From Bacteroidales bacterium (GTDB lineage Bacteria; Bacteroidota; Bacteroidia; Bacteroidales; P3), in contig JAKVOZ010000017.1 of NCBI GenBank assembly GCA_022482545.1, forward strand, positions 1 to 38,902: a DNA stretch of 38,902 bases, in the 5' to 3' direction. Both the position numbers and the translations under genes were made by a program. The notes beneath the pieces were generated by a model. That model was given only the letters and a program-made list of their open reading frames with translations. It searched no databases and had not been told where the DNA came from. This document shows, in pieces, positions 16,985 through 27,501 of the stretch. Position 1 is the stretch's first letter. Every line of letters starts with the position of its first letter.

Positions 16985-17007
16985 AGTTATTTAGTGTTTT
17001 TATTTTG

Positions 17008-17015
17008 CAAAGTTA
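17008..17015 (-). promoter_or_regulatory. -7 box of the transglycosylase gene
   Basis: On the minus strand TAACTTTG followed by C is an exact TAnnTTTG match, 23 bases before the start codon. No clear TTTG -33 box. Confidence 0.65.
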
Positions 17016-17049
17016 CGATATTAAAAACTTCTATTCTTAAAATTTATCT

Positions 17050-17057
17050 TAACTTTG
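17050..17057 (+). promoter_or_regulatory. -7 box of the gene at 17087
   Basis: TAACTTTG followed by C is an exact match, 29 bases before the chosen ATG. The same octamer faces the other way at 17008, so the two genes are driven by near-identical, back-to-back promoters. Confidence 0.65.
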
Positions 17058-17086
17058 CCAACGAAATAAATAAAAATATAAAAAAT

Positions 17087-19300
17087 ATGAAGAAGAACAA
17101 AAAAATATTTGTGTTTTTTGCTTTATTGATAGCTACAATAACGGTTAATTGTCAGGTTATATCTAATCAGCAGAAGAAAGATTTGATGACTAAGTATGAC
17201 AAACAAATAAAAACAATCTCAACCATTTCTTCCGACAATGTTGATATGTTGCCTGTCTATAATTATCAAATATCTAATGCGGAATTGTTTTTGAAAGATA
17301 ATGAGAAATATAATACGGATAATGAATTGTTTGCAAAGTATATTGAATTAAAGAGTGTTTTATCACACAACAAAGACTTGATAACATTTATTACGCCAAG
17401 AGTATCTGATATGTATTATTGCAAAGCGATGAGTGCTTTAAGTAATAATAAGAAAACAGATGCTTATACTTATCTCCAAAAATCTGTTTCTGCACAAAAA
17501 GATAATATTATGGCTAATTATGAATTGAGTAAAATAAGTTTGGATAGCGGACAGATAGTAAAAACAACTACTCGTTTAACTAATATTCTTTCAACGATGA
17601 AACCAAACGAGGAACAAAAACTTCTTTGTCAAAATCTCATAGCATATTCTTACGATAAGAACCTTTTGAAAAGTATGGCTTTCATTAAAGAAGGTAAATA
17701 TGCTTATGCTTATGATATACTTAATGAATTAAATGCTTATTGTGAAAAAGATATTTATGGAATATGCAATAAAAACCTTGTGAACAAGAATCTTAAACAA
17801 TGCCAACAAGGAATATATGATAACCATATTGATGTTACTAAACGAGCAATAGATATGGGGCAGATGAATGTTGCGGGAGATTTTGTTGTTAATACGTATG
17901 ATTATTTTCAAAGGAACAGGCAAGCAATAAGTGATACAGCATCTTTTGATAATGTTGTTAATACTGTCGTTTCAAGTTATCTTAATCAAGCCAAACAAAT
18001 CAACGAAGCAAAGAATAATGAAGCAAGAGTAGATCTTCTTCGTAAAGCAAAAGATTTAGCAGCAATGGTAGGAGGCAAGTTTGAGGAAAATACATTAAGA
18101 CAAATTGCTCTTTTGCAGGGAACATCGTTGCCAAGTGATACAAAACTTGATTCAATAGAAAATAACTCTAAAAACAATGGCTACACAATTGATTATGCTA
18201 ACTATATTAAAGATACTATTTCCGATGCACAAGAGAATGTAAGTAAGATAGAAAAAGATTATATTGCAAGTTCTGACAACAAGACTCCAAAGAAAAGTGT
18301 TGAGGTTGCGATAAATTCAGTAAATACTATTGACAAAGCAGTTGATGATAAGTTTTTTGAGACGCGTTCTTTTCTCAAAGTAAATAATTATGAGAAAGCG
18401 TTGGAAGTTTTGGAAAAAGCCAATCGTTTAGCAAAGATGGAAGGGGATAAGAAAGAGGTAGATAAGATGTATATTAAGGCAATAAGAGAGATTACTGCCA
18501 AAAGAATGTCGCAAGCAGAATATGCAATTTTTCAAGGAGATGTAAAAAAAGCAGATAGTTTGGTTGCAAAGACTGACGACTTGATAAAAGCATATAAAAT
18601 GGAGAAAGATACAGCGATAGTAAATATTATGAATTCTTATCTTCGTGCGATAGATGATAAAGTATGCCAAAAGAAGCAAGAAGAAATAAATGTTATGGTT
18701 TATGATATTTTGGAGAGTATTCGTAAGAATGATTTCTACACAGCCGATGCCTACATAACAAAAGCAATGCAAATCAAAGGAAGTAATGAATGCCGTTTGG
18801 ATAAATCAAGAGTAAGAAGTCTTAAACGTCAAATAGAAGAGCCTTTGGAATATGTTAAGATGAAAGAAGATGCGATGAGTTTGTTGGCAAATGGAGACAC
18901 GACTAAGTTTTTTATTAAATACTCAGAATTAGAGCGTTTTTACAATGTGCATAAGTTAAACGAGATGAGTGTTGTTCATCAACCATTAAGAGATATAATG
19001 ACAGCAACGGGTAATGATAATCTGGCAATAAAAACAACCGAGGATTTGATTAAATATAAACAATATGAAGGAGCAGTAGAGAGCCTTGGAGCATTGAAAA
19101 ACTTCGGTTATAAAGCACGACACACAAAGAAAGTGCAAAAACGTCTTGGACAAATGATGTCTTTGGAAGATATGAAACGACAAGACAAAATAGATGAGTC
19201 TTATCGTATCACGGATAAATATGCAAATGATAAATGGTTTAAATACTTTTTGAAATCATATAAAAAGAACCTAATCAAATGGCAAAAACAAGAAGAATAA
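17087..19300 (+). CDS. Large helical periplasmic protein, TPR-like
   Basis: I do not recognise the family. The frame is open from 16994, but the ATG at 17087 gives a good signal peptide (M-K-K-N-K-K-I-F-V-F-F-A-L-L, cut near N-C-Q) and lies after the promoter, giving 737 residues. The mature protein is almost all helical, with repeated patterns of the tetratricopeptide type, such as A-M-S-A-L-S-N-N-K-K-T-D-A-Y-T-Y-L-Q-K-S and F-L-K-V-N-N-Y-E-K-A-L-E-V-L-E-K-A. These usually mediate protein contacts. It contains no enzyme motif that I can see. It is divergent from the lytic transglycosylase, so a role in envelope assembly is possible but only inferred. A strong terminator follows. Confidence 0.75.
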   Translation: MKKNKKIFVFFALLIATITVNCQVISNQQKKDLMTKYDKQIKTISTISSDNVDMLPVYNYQISNAELFLKDNEKYNTDNELFAKYIELKSVLSHNKDLITFITPRVSDMYYCKAMSALSNNKKTDAYTYLQKSVSAQKDNIMANYELSKISLDSGQIVKTTTRLTNILSTMKPNEEQKLLCQNLIAYSYDKNLLKSMAFIKEGKYAYAYDILNELNAYCEKDIYGICNKNLVNKNLKQCQQGIYDNHIDVTKRAIDMGQMNVAGDFVVNTYDYFQRNRQAISDTASFDNVVNTVVSSYLNQAKQINEAKNNEARVDLLRKAKDLAAMVGGKFEENTLRQIALLQGTSLPSDTKLDSIENNSKNNGYTIDYANYIKDTISDAQENVSKIEKDYIASSDNKTPKKSVEVAINSVNTIDKAVDDKFFETRSFLKVNNYEKALEVLEKANRLAKMEGDKKEVDKMYIKAIREITAKRMSQAEYAIFQGDVKKADSLVAKTDDLIKAYKMEKDTAIVNIMNSYLRAIDDKVCQKKQEEINVMVYDILESIRKNDFYTADAYITKAMQIKGSNECRLDKSRVRSLKRQIEEPLEYVKMKEDAMSLLANGDTTKFFIKYSELERFYNVHKLNEMSVVHQPLRDIMTATGNDNLAIKTTEDLIKYKQYEGAVESLGALKNFGYKARHTKKVQKRLGQMMSLEDMKRQDKIDESYRITDKYANDKWFKYFLKSYKKNLIKWQKQEE

Positions 19301-19330
19301 AAAATAATAATATTTAATTAAGAATAACAG

Positions 19331-19368
19331 CCTCTTATGTTAATTGATTTAATGTAAGAGGTTTTTTT
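19331..19368 (+). terminator. Rho-independent terminator
   Basis: CCTCTTA (19331-19337) and TAAGAGG (19355-19361) form the outer stem, TTAA/TTAA extends it inside, and seven T follow. It ends the transcript of the large helical protein. Confidence 0.85.
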
Positions 19369-19373
19369 TATGT

Positions 19374-19495
19374 AATAAAGAATTAATTTAATACATCGCT
19401 GTTGTACTGACAGTACATTGCTGTTGTACTGACAGTACATCGCTGTTGTACTGACAGTACATTGCTGATGTATTGACATTGTACAAGAAAATAGA
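19374..19495 (+). repeat. Intergenic palindromic repeat element, four 22-bp units
   Basis: Four tandem 22-bp units start at 19397, 19419, 19441 and 19463. The first three contain the perfect palindrome GTACTGACAGTAC; the first and third are identical, the second differs in one base, and the fourth is degenerate. The left flank from 19374 (AATAAAGAA...) and the right flank (AAGAAAATAGA from 19485) match those of the single-unit element at 1065. It lies between the terminator of one gene and the promoter of the next, where 19301-19685 otherwise holds no gene. Confidence 0.85.
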
Positions 19496-19609
19496 AAATC
19501 ATCTTTTTGTTTGGGTCAAATAGAACAAAAAAATGATTTAACGAATTAAAGAAATAGTATGGCGGAAGTAAAAAGAATAATAAAAAATGAAAAAAATATT
19601 AAAAAAAAC

Positions 19610-19640
19610 TTGCATAATGAAAAACCTTTTATTATTTTTG
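19610..19640 (+). promoter_or_regulatory. Promoter of the type IX cargo gene
   Basis: TTG at 19610-19612, 20 bases, then TATTTTTG at 19633-19640. The leader of about 45 bases before the ATG at 19686 is AT-rich. Confidence 0.6.
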
Positions 19641-19685
19641 CAATCATATATATGAAAAAGAACGTTTAATTAAAAAATAAATATT

Positions 19686-22181
19686 ATGAACAAAACAATT
19701 AAAAATTATTTAAATCAAAGCAAAAAGGTATTAATTTTAATTTTATTTGTCTTCTTTTGTGGAAGTGCTTTTTCTCAAATAGCAAGTACAACATTAGGTT
19801 TGAGTGGAAGTGGAACAAAAGAAGATCCGTATCAAATCACATCAACAGCAGATTTGTTGAAATTGTCAGGTTATTGTTTAGCAGGGCAAGGAAATAATAC
19901 GAGTGGTAAATATTTTAAATTAACACAAGATATTACTTTCTCAACAGATAGACCATCATATAAATTAGATACAACAGACAAAACTCTTAAAAGTAATTTT
20001 GTGCCAATAGGAGGACTTACAGAAGAAACAATAAATGGACAACATTTCTATAAATCAAATCCAACCAATCCAGATGATAATACGTTTCAAGGCATATTTG
20101 ATGGCAATGGACATTTTATTAAAAACTTAATAATAAGAAGGTCTATAACATCGGCAAATAATGATTATCAACGTTATTGTGGCTTTTTTGGTAGAATTAA
20201 GAATGCGAAGATAAAAAATCTTATTGTAAAAGATGGTGTTTTTGAAGGACTACGTTGTGTTGGAGCAATAGTTGGTACTGTTTATAATGGAACAAATACT
20301 GGTGATACAAATTATATAGACAATTGTGCATCAGTAAATAATAAAATAACAGCATTGGGACAATGTGGTTATATTGTTGGTAGTGGAGGAAAGAGCAAAC
20401 CTACTTGTTATATTACGAATTGTTATGTACAGTGTTCGGATACGACACAAATAAATAGAAATTATACAGATAGTACTAAAATAAATGATAGTTATAAGTC
20501 TCAAGTTGGACCTATATATGGAAATAATGGTAGTAATGATCATTTCACATATTGGAGAACTGCTAATAATGTTTTTGCTTCTAATTGGAAAGGTTCACAT
20601 ATAGATACTTATTATCATGAAAACGGAGGAACTGCCGAAAATGAAGCTTCTTTATCAAATGTTAAAGGTGATTGGGTAGAAGATTTTGATAATATAAATA
20701 ATGGGTATCCAGTACCTGGCAAATATATTAAATCTAATGAAAAAGTTGTTGTAACATCAGTAGCAGATATGCCTTCTCAATATGTGCATATAGAACAAAA
20801 CGGTTCTTTTGTTAATAATACAACGACAGCATTTAAAGGAAATGCTAAAAGAAGAGTTGTACCATTGGCTTGGAATATGTTTGGTAAATGTATGACAGAT
20901 GATATTCAAACAGGAGTGTTAAATATTAATAAGAGTGCTAATGGTAATGAATTAGATATGGCAGCATTGTATTGGGATTATGCAGCAAACAATTGGTCTA
21001 ATAATTATTTATTAACAGATTATTCAATACAACAAGGCAATTCTATTTTAGTTTATCCAATGGATTCAACATATAGTATTGTCAATGGATATACAGGGCA
21101 TGCAAAAGATAATTCAGCATACACAGATGTAACAATGGAAGGAACGTTTAATAATCAAACCTCATATACATTTCCTTTCGTTTGTACTTCTTCATCTACT
21201 TCACAAGGAGGAACAACATATACACCTGGTTATTGGGCAATGCTTGCTAATCCTTATCCTGCTACATTGTATTTAGATAAGTTTATGGCAGATAATGTAG
21301 GTAAAATACAAGGCAATTGTGTTTATGTTTTAAGACCTAAATACAAAGATAAAAAATCATCTGTTTTCCAAATAGTTCTTAAAGATAAGAAAGATTCAGT
21401 ATCATTGAGTGATGGATTTGTTGTTAATATGCCAAGTGCAAATCATGAATACAGATATATTTTACAAAAGACACAACTAACACAAGCAACAGGCAAGAAA
21501 ACATCATTGGATAATATGATAACATGTGTTACAAAAACAGATGATAGAGAAATAGAGGCATACCTTAATATAAACAATCAAGCAACAAATGATTTTGATA
21601 TATGGGACGCTTATATTATAGCCAACTCTGATGCTGAAATAGTTACTCCTTATTTCGTTGTTGATAATAGGCAGATACTAAAAAATGAAATCAAAACATT
21701 GCCATATTCAACAGGAATAAACTTCCAATCAATGCAAACTAACAATTTTGATTTCTATGTAAAGAACATACCAGAAGGAGTCTCTGTTTCATTGATAGAT
21801 ACTGTTAATAACATAGAAACATCATTAAATAATGGTAATATTTGTCATCTAATTGCTAATGCAGGAGAAAATGACCATAAATACATTATTCAATTTAAGG
21901 GAGAGTTATCAATAGAAAATCAAGCAGACAATCAAGAGGATTTAGTTATGAGTTTGTATCCTAATCCAGCAGTTGAATCAACAAAATTAACAATAAGTGG
22001 TTTAACTACCGATGCAGATATTCTTCTAACAGATATTCAGGGCAGAGAACTAAAACAATATAAGATAAATAGAAATGATAGTAGCGTTGAAATAAAAACA
22101 AATGATTTATCATCTGGAATATATTATGTAAAAATAATAACAGAAAAGAACACACACTGTCAAAAACTTGTGGTTAAATAA
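19686..22181 (+). CDS. Type IX secretion system cargo, surface protein
   Basis: The 831-residue protein has an N-terminal signal peptide (about residues 1-31, ending A-F-S-Q). The last about 80 residues are a Por-type (type A) sorting domain: S-L-Y-P-N-P-A-V, then L-T-D-I-Q-G-R-E-L, and L-S-S-G-I-Y-Y-V-K-I near the C terminus, ending K-L-V-V-K. Such proteins cross the outer membrane by the type IX system and are released or bound to the surface. The part after the signal reads G-T-K-E-D-P-Y-Q-I-T-S-T-A-D-L and G-I-F-D-G-N-G-H-F-I-K-N-L, typical of right-handed beta-helix or GLUG-like surface proteins. No catalytic motif is seen. It is single, with its own promoter and terminator; the secretion machinery is not in the window. 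Confidence 0.9.
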   Translation: MNKTIKNYLNQSKKVLILILFVFFCGSAFSQIASTTLGLSGSGTKEDPYQITSTADLLKLSGYCLAGQGNNTSGKYFKLTQDITFSTDRPSYKLDTTDKTLKSNFVPIGGLTEETINGQHFYKSNPTNPDDNTFQGIFDGNGHFIKNLIIRRSITSANNDYQRYCGFFGRIKNAKIKNLIVKDGVFEGLRCVGAIVGTVYNGTNTGDTNYIDNCASVNNKITALGQCGYIVGSGGKSKPTCYITNCYVQCSDTTQINRNYTDSTKINDSYKSQVGPIYGNNGSNDHFTYWRTANNVFASNWKGSHIDTYYHENGGTAENEASLSNVKGDWVEDFDNINNGYPVPGKYIKSNEKVVVTSVADMPSQYVHIEQNGSFVNNTTTAFKGNAKRRVVPLAWNMFGKCMTDDIQTGVLNINKSANGNELDMAALYWDYAANNWSNNYLLTDYSIQQGNSILVYPMDSTYSIVNGYTGHAKDNSAYTDVTMEGTFNNQTSYTFPFVCTSSSTSQGGTTYTPGYWAMLANPYPATLYLDKFMADNVGKIQGNCVYVLRPKYKDKKSSVFQIVLKDKKDSVSLSDGFVVNMPSANHEYRYILQKTQLTQATGKKTSLDNMITCVTKTDDREIEAYLNINNQATNDFDIWDAYIIANSDAEIVTPYFVVDNRQILKNEIKTLPYSTGINFQSMQTNNFDFYVKNIPEGVSVSLIDTVNNIETSLNNGNICHLIANAGENDHKYIIQFKGELSIENQADNQEDLVMSLYPNPAVESTKLTISGLTTDADILLTDIQGRELKQYKINRNDSSVEIKTNDLSSGIYYVKIITEKNTHCQKLVVK

Positions 22182-22212
22182 ATAAAATAAAGAGAATTTG
22201 TTTTTCATTTTT

Positions 22213-22248
22213 AGACGACTACGAACAAAATAGTAGTCGTCTTTTTTT
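22213..22248 (+). terminator. Rho-independent terminator
   Basis: AGACGACTAC (22213-22222) and GTAGTCGTCT (22233-22242) form a perfect 10-bp stem followed by a run of T. It ends the type IX cargo transcript. The minus strand lacks a T run, so it is probably one-way, and thiF ends 13 bases beyond. Confidence 0.9.
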
Positions 22249-22261
22249 GTGTTTGTTCTTT

Positions 22262-22993
22262 TTATCTTTTAATAGTGGGAGAAATATGAAGTTTCATCGT
22301 TTCATTAGTTGATAAGTCAATAGTGAATAAAGTATCTTTTAGTATTTCGCCTTTATTAGTTATCATTTTTATTGCTTCATTAACTTCCATTGAGCCAACA
22401 ATTGCAGGCAAAACGCCCATAACTCCTTTATTAACATTACCTCTTTGTTCTAATTCTTTTTGATTAGGAAACAAATCTCTATAACAAGAAGGATTTTCGC
22501 CATAATTAAATACTGCTAACTGTCCTTTGGTGTCGCCAATAGAACCATAAATGAAAGGTTTATTAAGGTTGAGACAAGTATCATTGATAAGGTATCTTGT
22601 TTGATAGTTGTCTGTGGCATCAATCACAATATCAAAATCTTTTATTATATCTTTGGCATTGCTTTTGTCAAGAAAACAATTGAATGGTAATATTTTAACG
22701 TTAGAGTTTAGCCTATTAAGAGTTTGTTTTGCTTGATTTAACTTACTTAATCCAACTTCATCTTCGCGATAAAGTACTTGCCGTTGCAAATTAGAAATAG
22801 AAACAACATCTTTATCAACTAAACCAACAACACCAACGCCAGACGCAACAAGATAAAGACTTATTATGCTTCCCAATCCTCCAACACCAATAACAATAAC
22901 TTTTGCTTTCTTTATCTTTTCTTGACTTTCTTGTCCAAAATCAGGTATGATTATCTGTCTATTATATCTTTCTTTTTCTTGTTCGCTTAACAT
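22262..22993 (-). CDS. thiF: ThiF-like adenylyltransferase (HesA/MoeB/ThiF family)
   Basis: ThiF adenylates the C-terminal Gly of ThiS so that it can accept sulfur for thiazole synthesis. The 243-residue protein has the ATP-binding G-V-G-G-L-G-S (36-42), R-Q-V-L-Y (Arg71) and I-D-A-T-D-N (124-129). Thiamin context settles ThiF over MoeB. Oddly, the two zinc C-x-x-C pairs are absent: C170 is followed by Y-R-D, not Y-R-C, and the C-terminal pair is gone. The usual Cys before the G-V-L-G region is also missing, replaced by N-V-N-K-G-V-M-G. It is the last gene of the operon but stands 217 bp from thiH, behind a repeat-filled gap. Confidence 0.85.
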   Translation of the reverse strand: MLSEQEKERYNRQIIIPDFGQESQEKIKKAKVIVIGVGGLGSIISLYLVASGVGVVGLVDKDVVSISNLQRQVLYREDEVGLSKLNQAKQTLNRLNSNVKILPFNCFLDKSNAKDIIKDFDIVIDATDNYQTRYLINDTCLNLNKPFIYGSIGDTKGQLAVFNYGENPSCYRDLFPNQKELEQRGNVNKGVMGVLPAIVGSMEVNEAIKMITNKGEILKDTLFTIDLSTNETMKLHISPTIKR

Positions 22994-23061
22994 AATTTTT
23001 CTTTCTTTTTCTTTTTTTCTCTTATTTCTTTAATACATAAAATTAGAATGAACAATCATTG

Positions 23062-23162
23062 AAATAGTTCTTTATTCCATTAAAATAAAATAAAGAACTA
23101 TTTTATTATCTTTTGATTCTATTTCAGTAGAATGAAGAACTAATTTTTTCTTTCTTCATTCT
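23062..23162. repeat. Repeat-rich gap with strong hairpins between thiH and thiF
   Basis: AAATAGTTCTTTATT (23062-23076) and its exact complement (23089-23103) form a 15-bp inverted repeat. A second pair, AGAATGAAGAA (23129-23139) and TTCTTCATTCT (23152-23162), forms 11 bp. Neither is followed by a T run on the thi strand. The AAATAGTTCTTTATTC module recurs at 30402 and twice near 35806-35906. No gene or promoter was found in 22994-23210. Confidence 0.7.
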
Positions 23163-23210
23163 AATTTAATATCACTAAAATCCATAGAAATTAATGTTTT
23201 CTATTTGTTT

Positions 23211-24326
23211 TTAGTTTAATATTCTATCCCAGTCTTTGTAAATAACATCATAACCTTGTTCTCTAACCATTTTCTCCATTTCTTTTGGAGTACGGTCATC
23301 GTTGATATGAAATTGTTCCAAATTAGTATCTGGGTGAGCATATCCACCTGGGTCTGTATGAGAGCCTGCACTAATAGAAGTTATTCCAAGAGTGATGAAA
23401 TGGTTTCTCATATTCATTGTTTCTCTTGTACTCATACATATCTCCACATCATTATCAAAAAGACGAAAAGCCCAAAGTGTTTGAGCAAATTCTTTCTCAC
23501 TCATAAGGAAGTTAGGTTGGTAGCCTCCCGCAGCAGGACGCATTCGAGGAAAAGCAACACAATATTTTTGTTTCCAATAGTTCTTTGTCATAAAACTAAG
23601 ATGCATTGCAAGATAAACCATCTCTGTTCGCCATTCTTCCAAACCAATCAAAGCTCCCATGCCAATACGATGAATACCTGCTTGTGCTAAACGTTCCGGT
23701 GTGCCAAGACGCCATTTGTAATGACTCTTCATTCCTTTTGGATGATAAAACTTATATCTGTTTTCATTAAAAGTCTCTTGATAAACATAAACCGAGTTGG
23801 CTCCGGCTGCAATAAGTTTTTCATAATTCTCTACCCCCATAGGGAAAACTTCAAGATTGATGGCAGAGAAATAAGGACGACAAAGTTTTATTGCATTTTC
23901 AATATAACTAACGCCTGCAACTCTTGGAAATTCTCCAGTAAGAAGAAGAACGTTATCGTATCCCATACTTTTTATTACTTTTATCTCTTCAAGTATTTCT
24001 TCATCGGTTAGAGTTTTTCTTTTTATATCGTTGTTGTGATTAAATCCGCAATAAATACAATGATTACTGCAAGCATTTGAAAGATAAAGCGGTATATAGA
24101 AAAGCATAACCTTGCCAAAACGTCTTTGAGTTATCTCACGACTTTTTTCTGCCATATATTCCAAATACCTATCTGCCTCAGGAGAAATTAAAGCCTTGAA
24201 ATCCTCAATATCAGGGTTGGTCTTACTTAAAGCACGCTCAACATCATTAATTGTTTTGCTGTAAATACTTTCTGTTACTTCTTCCCAAACAAGGTCTTTT
24301 ATTGTATCATAAAATGTTGGTATCAT
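23211..24326 (-). CDS. thiH: 2-iminoacetate synthase
   Basis: ThiH is a radical SAM enzyme that cleaves tyrosine to give dehydroglycine and p-cresol for thiazole synthesis. The 371-residue protein has the C-x-x-x-C-x-x-C cluster motif at Cys86, Cys90 and Cys93 (C-S-N-H-C-I-Y-C-G-F). Typical later segments are L-L-L-T-G-E-F-P-R and G-I-T-S-I-S-A-G-S-H-T. Its presence, rather than ThiO, shows the oxygen-independent route, fitting an anaerobe. It lies 16 bp after thiC and is the last gene of the compact part of the operon before the repeat-filled gap. Confidence 0.97.
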   Translation of the reverse strand: MIPTFYDTIKDLVWEEVTESIYSKTINDVERALSKTNPDIEDFKALISPEADRYLEYMAEKSREITQRRFGKVMLFYIPLYLSNACSNHCIYCGFNHNNDIKRKTLTDEEILEEIKVIKSMGYDNVLLLTGEFPRVAGVSYIENAIKLCRPYFSAINLEVFPMGVENYEKLIAAGANSVYVYQETFNENRYKFYHPKGMKSHYKWRLGTPERLAQAGIHRIGMGALIGLEEWRTEMVYLAMHLSFMTKNYWKQKYCVAFPRMRPAAGGYQPNFLMSEKEFAQTLWAFRLFDNDVEICMSTRETMNMRNHFITLGITSISAGSHTDPGGYAHPDTNLEQFHINDDRTPKEMEKMVREQGYDVIYKDWDRILN

Positions 24327-24342
24327 TTTTTTTCTTCCTTTC

Positions 24343-26046
<1,704 letters not shown>

Positions 26047-26844
26047 TTATAATTTATCAACGTTTTTTTGTTCCTCATCTAAGAAGGCAGTTAAAGGAGA
26101 AGTTGCTCTTGCAAAACTACTTTGATTAGCAAGTCCAGAAAGATATGCTAAACGACCAGCTTCTACTGCTTTATTGAATGCTTCTGCCATTGCTATTGGA
26201 TTAGATGCTATTGATATTGCAGTATTGACAAGCACAGCACTTGCTCCTAATTCCATAGCTTTTGCAGCATCAGAAGGAGAACCTAAACCAGCATCAATAA
26301 CAACAGGCACATTGCTTTGACTAATGATGATTTCTAATAATTCTTTGTTCCTTATTCCTTGATTTGTCCCAATAGGAGAGGCAAGAGGCATAACAGTTGC
26401 TGCACCAGCTTGTTCAAGTTGCTTGCATGCTATTGGGTCTGCTTGAACAAAAGGAAGAACAATAAAACCAAGTTTAACAAGTTCTTCTGTTGCTTTAATT
26501 GTTTCTGTTGTGTCTGGAAGAAGATGCTTAGGGTCTGGATGTATTTCAAGTTTAATCCAATTGGTTCCAAGAGCAGCCTTACTCATCTTTGCTGCAAAAA
26601 TAGCCTCCTCTGCTGTTCTGACTCCAGATGTATTAGGCAAAAGAACAACTTTATCTCTTGGAATATAACGAAGCATATCGTCTTCTTTGCTGTTTTCAAC
26701 GTCAATCCTCTTTAATGCAGTCGTTACCATCTGTGTTCCACTTGAAAGAATGGCTTGTCCCATTATTCTATTTGAAGGAAATTTTCCTGTTCCAATAAAA
26801 AGTCTTGAAGAAAACTCTTTATCTGCTATTACTAATTTATCCAT
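26047..26844 (-). CDS. thiG: Thiazole synthase
   Basis: ThiG builds thiazole phosphate from deoxyxylulose phosphate, dehydroglycine (from ThiH) and ThiS thiocarboxylate. The 265-residue TIM barrel has the Schiff-base lysine in W-I-K-L-E (Lys98), R-L-F-I-G-T-G near the N terminus and the phosphate-binding [12 protein letters not shown]. The C-terminal A-R-A-T-S-P-L-T is also typical. It lies 10 bp downstream of thiE and 15 bp upstream of thiC. Confidence 0.97.
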   Translation of the reverse strand: MDKLVIADKEFSSRLFIGTGKFPSNRIMGQAILSSGTQMVTTALKRIDVENSKEDDMLRYIPRDKVVLLPNTSGVRTAEEAIFAAKMSKAALGTNWIKLEIHPDPKHLLPDTTETIKATEELVKLGFIVLPFVQADPIACKQLEQAGAATVMPLASPIGTNQGIRNKELLEIIISQSNVPVVIDAGLGSPSDAAKAMELGASAVLVNTAISIASNPIAMAEAFNKAVEAGRLAYLSGLANQSSFARATSPLTAFLDEEQKNVDKL

Positions 26845-26854
26845 TGTTTATTTG

Positions 26855-27490
26855 TTATTTATAAATATTTATAATCTCTTTAATTGTTTGTTTAGTATTG
26901 CTTGAATTAAGTATTACAGAAGAAAGAGCAACGCCAAAAACTCCTATATCTTTCATCTGTTGCAAATCTTTTACTTCTATTCCACCTATTGCATATATAG
27001 GAATAGATATGTTTTTTTGATTTATTGCTTTTAATATTTTTTCGTAACCTTCAAAGCCTAATATTGTGCTAAGGTTTTTCTTTGTTGTAGTAAAACGAAA
27101 AGGGCCAAGACCTATATAATCAGCTCCATCATTATACGCATTAACAATATCTTCTATCGTATTTGCAGTACAGCCAAGAATATATTTATCTTTTGTTATT
27201 TGTTTTGCTTTAAGTGTTGGTATATCTTGTTTGCCTATATGAACACCGTCAAAAAGATTTGTTTGAAGAAGATGTATCCTATCATCAATAGTTAATATTG
27301 CATTGTGTTTATCACATTCAACTCTTAATCTTTTTGCAATTGAAATAACGTCTTTATCACTTGCACCTTTCATTCTTAATTGAATAAACTTTAATCCACA
27401 TTCTAAGGCTTCAATTGCAGAAGAATAATAAGAATATCTATCGTTTTGATGAGTTATAAACTGAACTCTTGCTAGTGATTTATTTTGCAT
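26855..27490 (-). CDS. thiE: Thiamin-phosphate synthase
   Basis: ThiE joins the pyrimidine and thiazole phosphates. The 211-residue TIM barrel has F-I-Q-L-R-M-K-G, I-D-D-R in place of the common N-D-R, D-G-V-H-I-G-K-Q-D and the pyrophosphate loop G-P-F-R-F-T-T-T-K-K. G-C-T-A-N-T replaces G-x-S-x-H, a variant I recall from other Bacteroidota. Of the two ThiE-like genes here this one keeps the substrate-binding motifs, so it is assigned the synthase role. It is 11 bp after the tenI-like gene and 10 bp before thiG. Confidence 0.92.
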   Translation of the reverse strand: MQNKSLARVQFITHQNDRYSYYSSAIEALECGLKFIQLRMKGASDKDVISIAKRLRVECDKHNAILTIDDRIHLLQTNLFDGVHIGKQDIPTLKAKQITKDKYILGCTANTIEDIVNAYNDGADYIGLGPFRFTTTKKNLSTILGFEGYEKILKAINQKNISIPIYAIGGIEVKDLQQMKDIGVFGVALSSVILNSSNTKQTIKEIINIYK

Positions 27491-27501
27491 TCTTTTCTTT
27501 T

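Noticed and set aside
19397-19484. CRISPR array
   Set aside because: Units are directly contiguous with no variable spacers, and there are no cas genes. It is a simple tandem repeat with palindromic cores.
19559-19669. A 36-codon plus-strand frame starting M-A-E-V-K-R just before the type IX cargo gene
   Set aside because: It contains the TATTTTTG promoter of the next gene, is almost all Lys, Ile and Asn, and has no initiation signal. Probably chance in AT-rich DNA.
23256-24011. Long plus-strand open frames opposite thiH
   Set aside because: They are Cys/His/Phe-rich antisense shadows of thiH with no start signal or domain.
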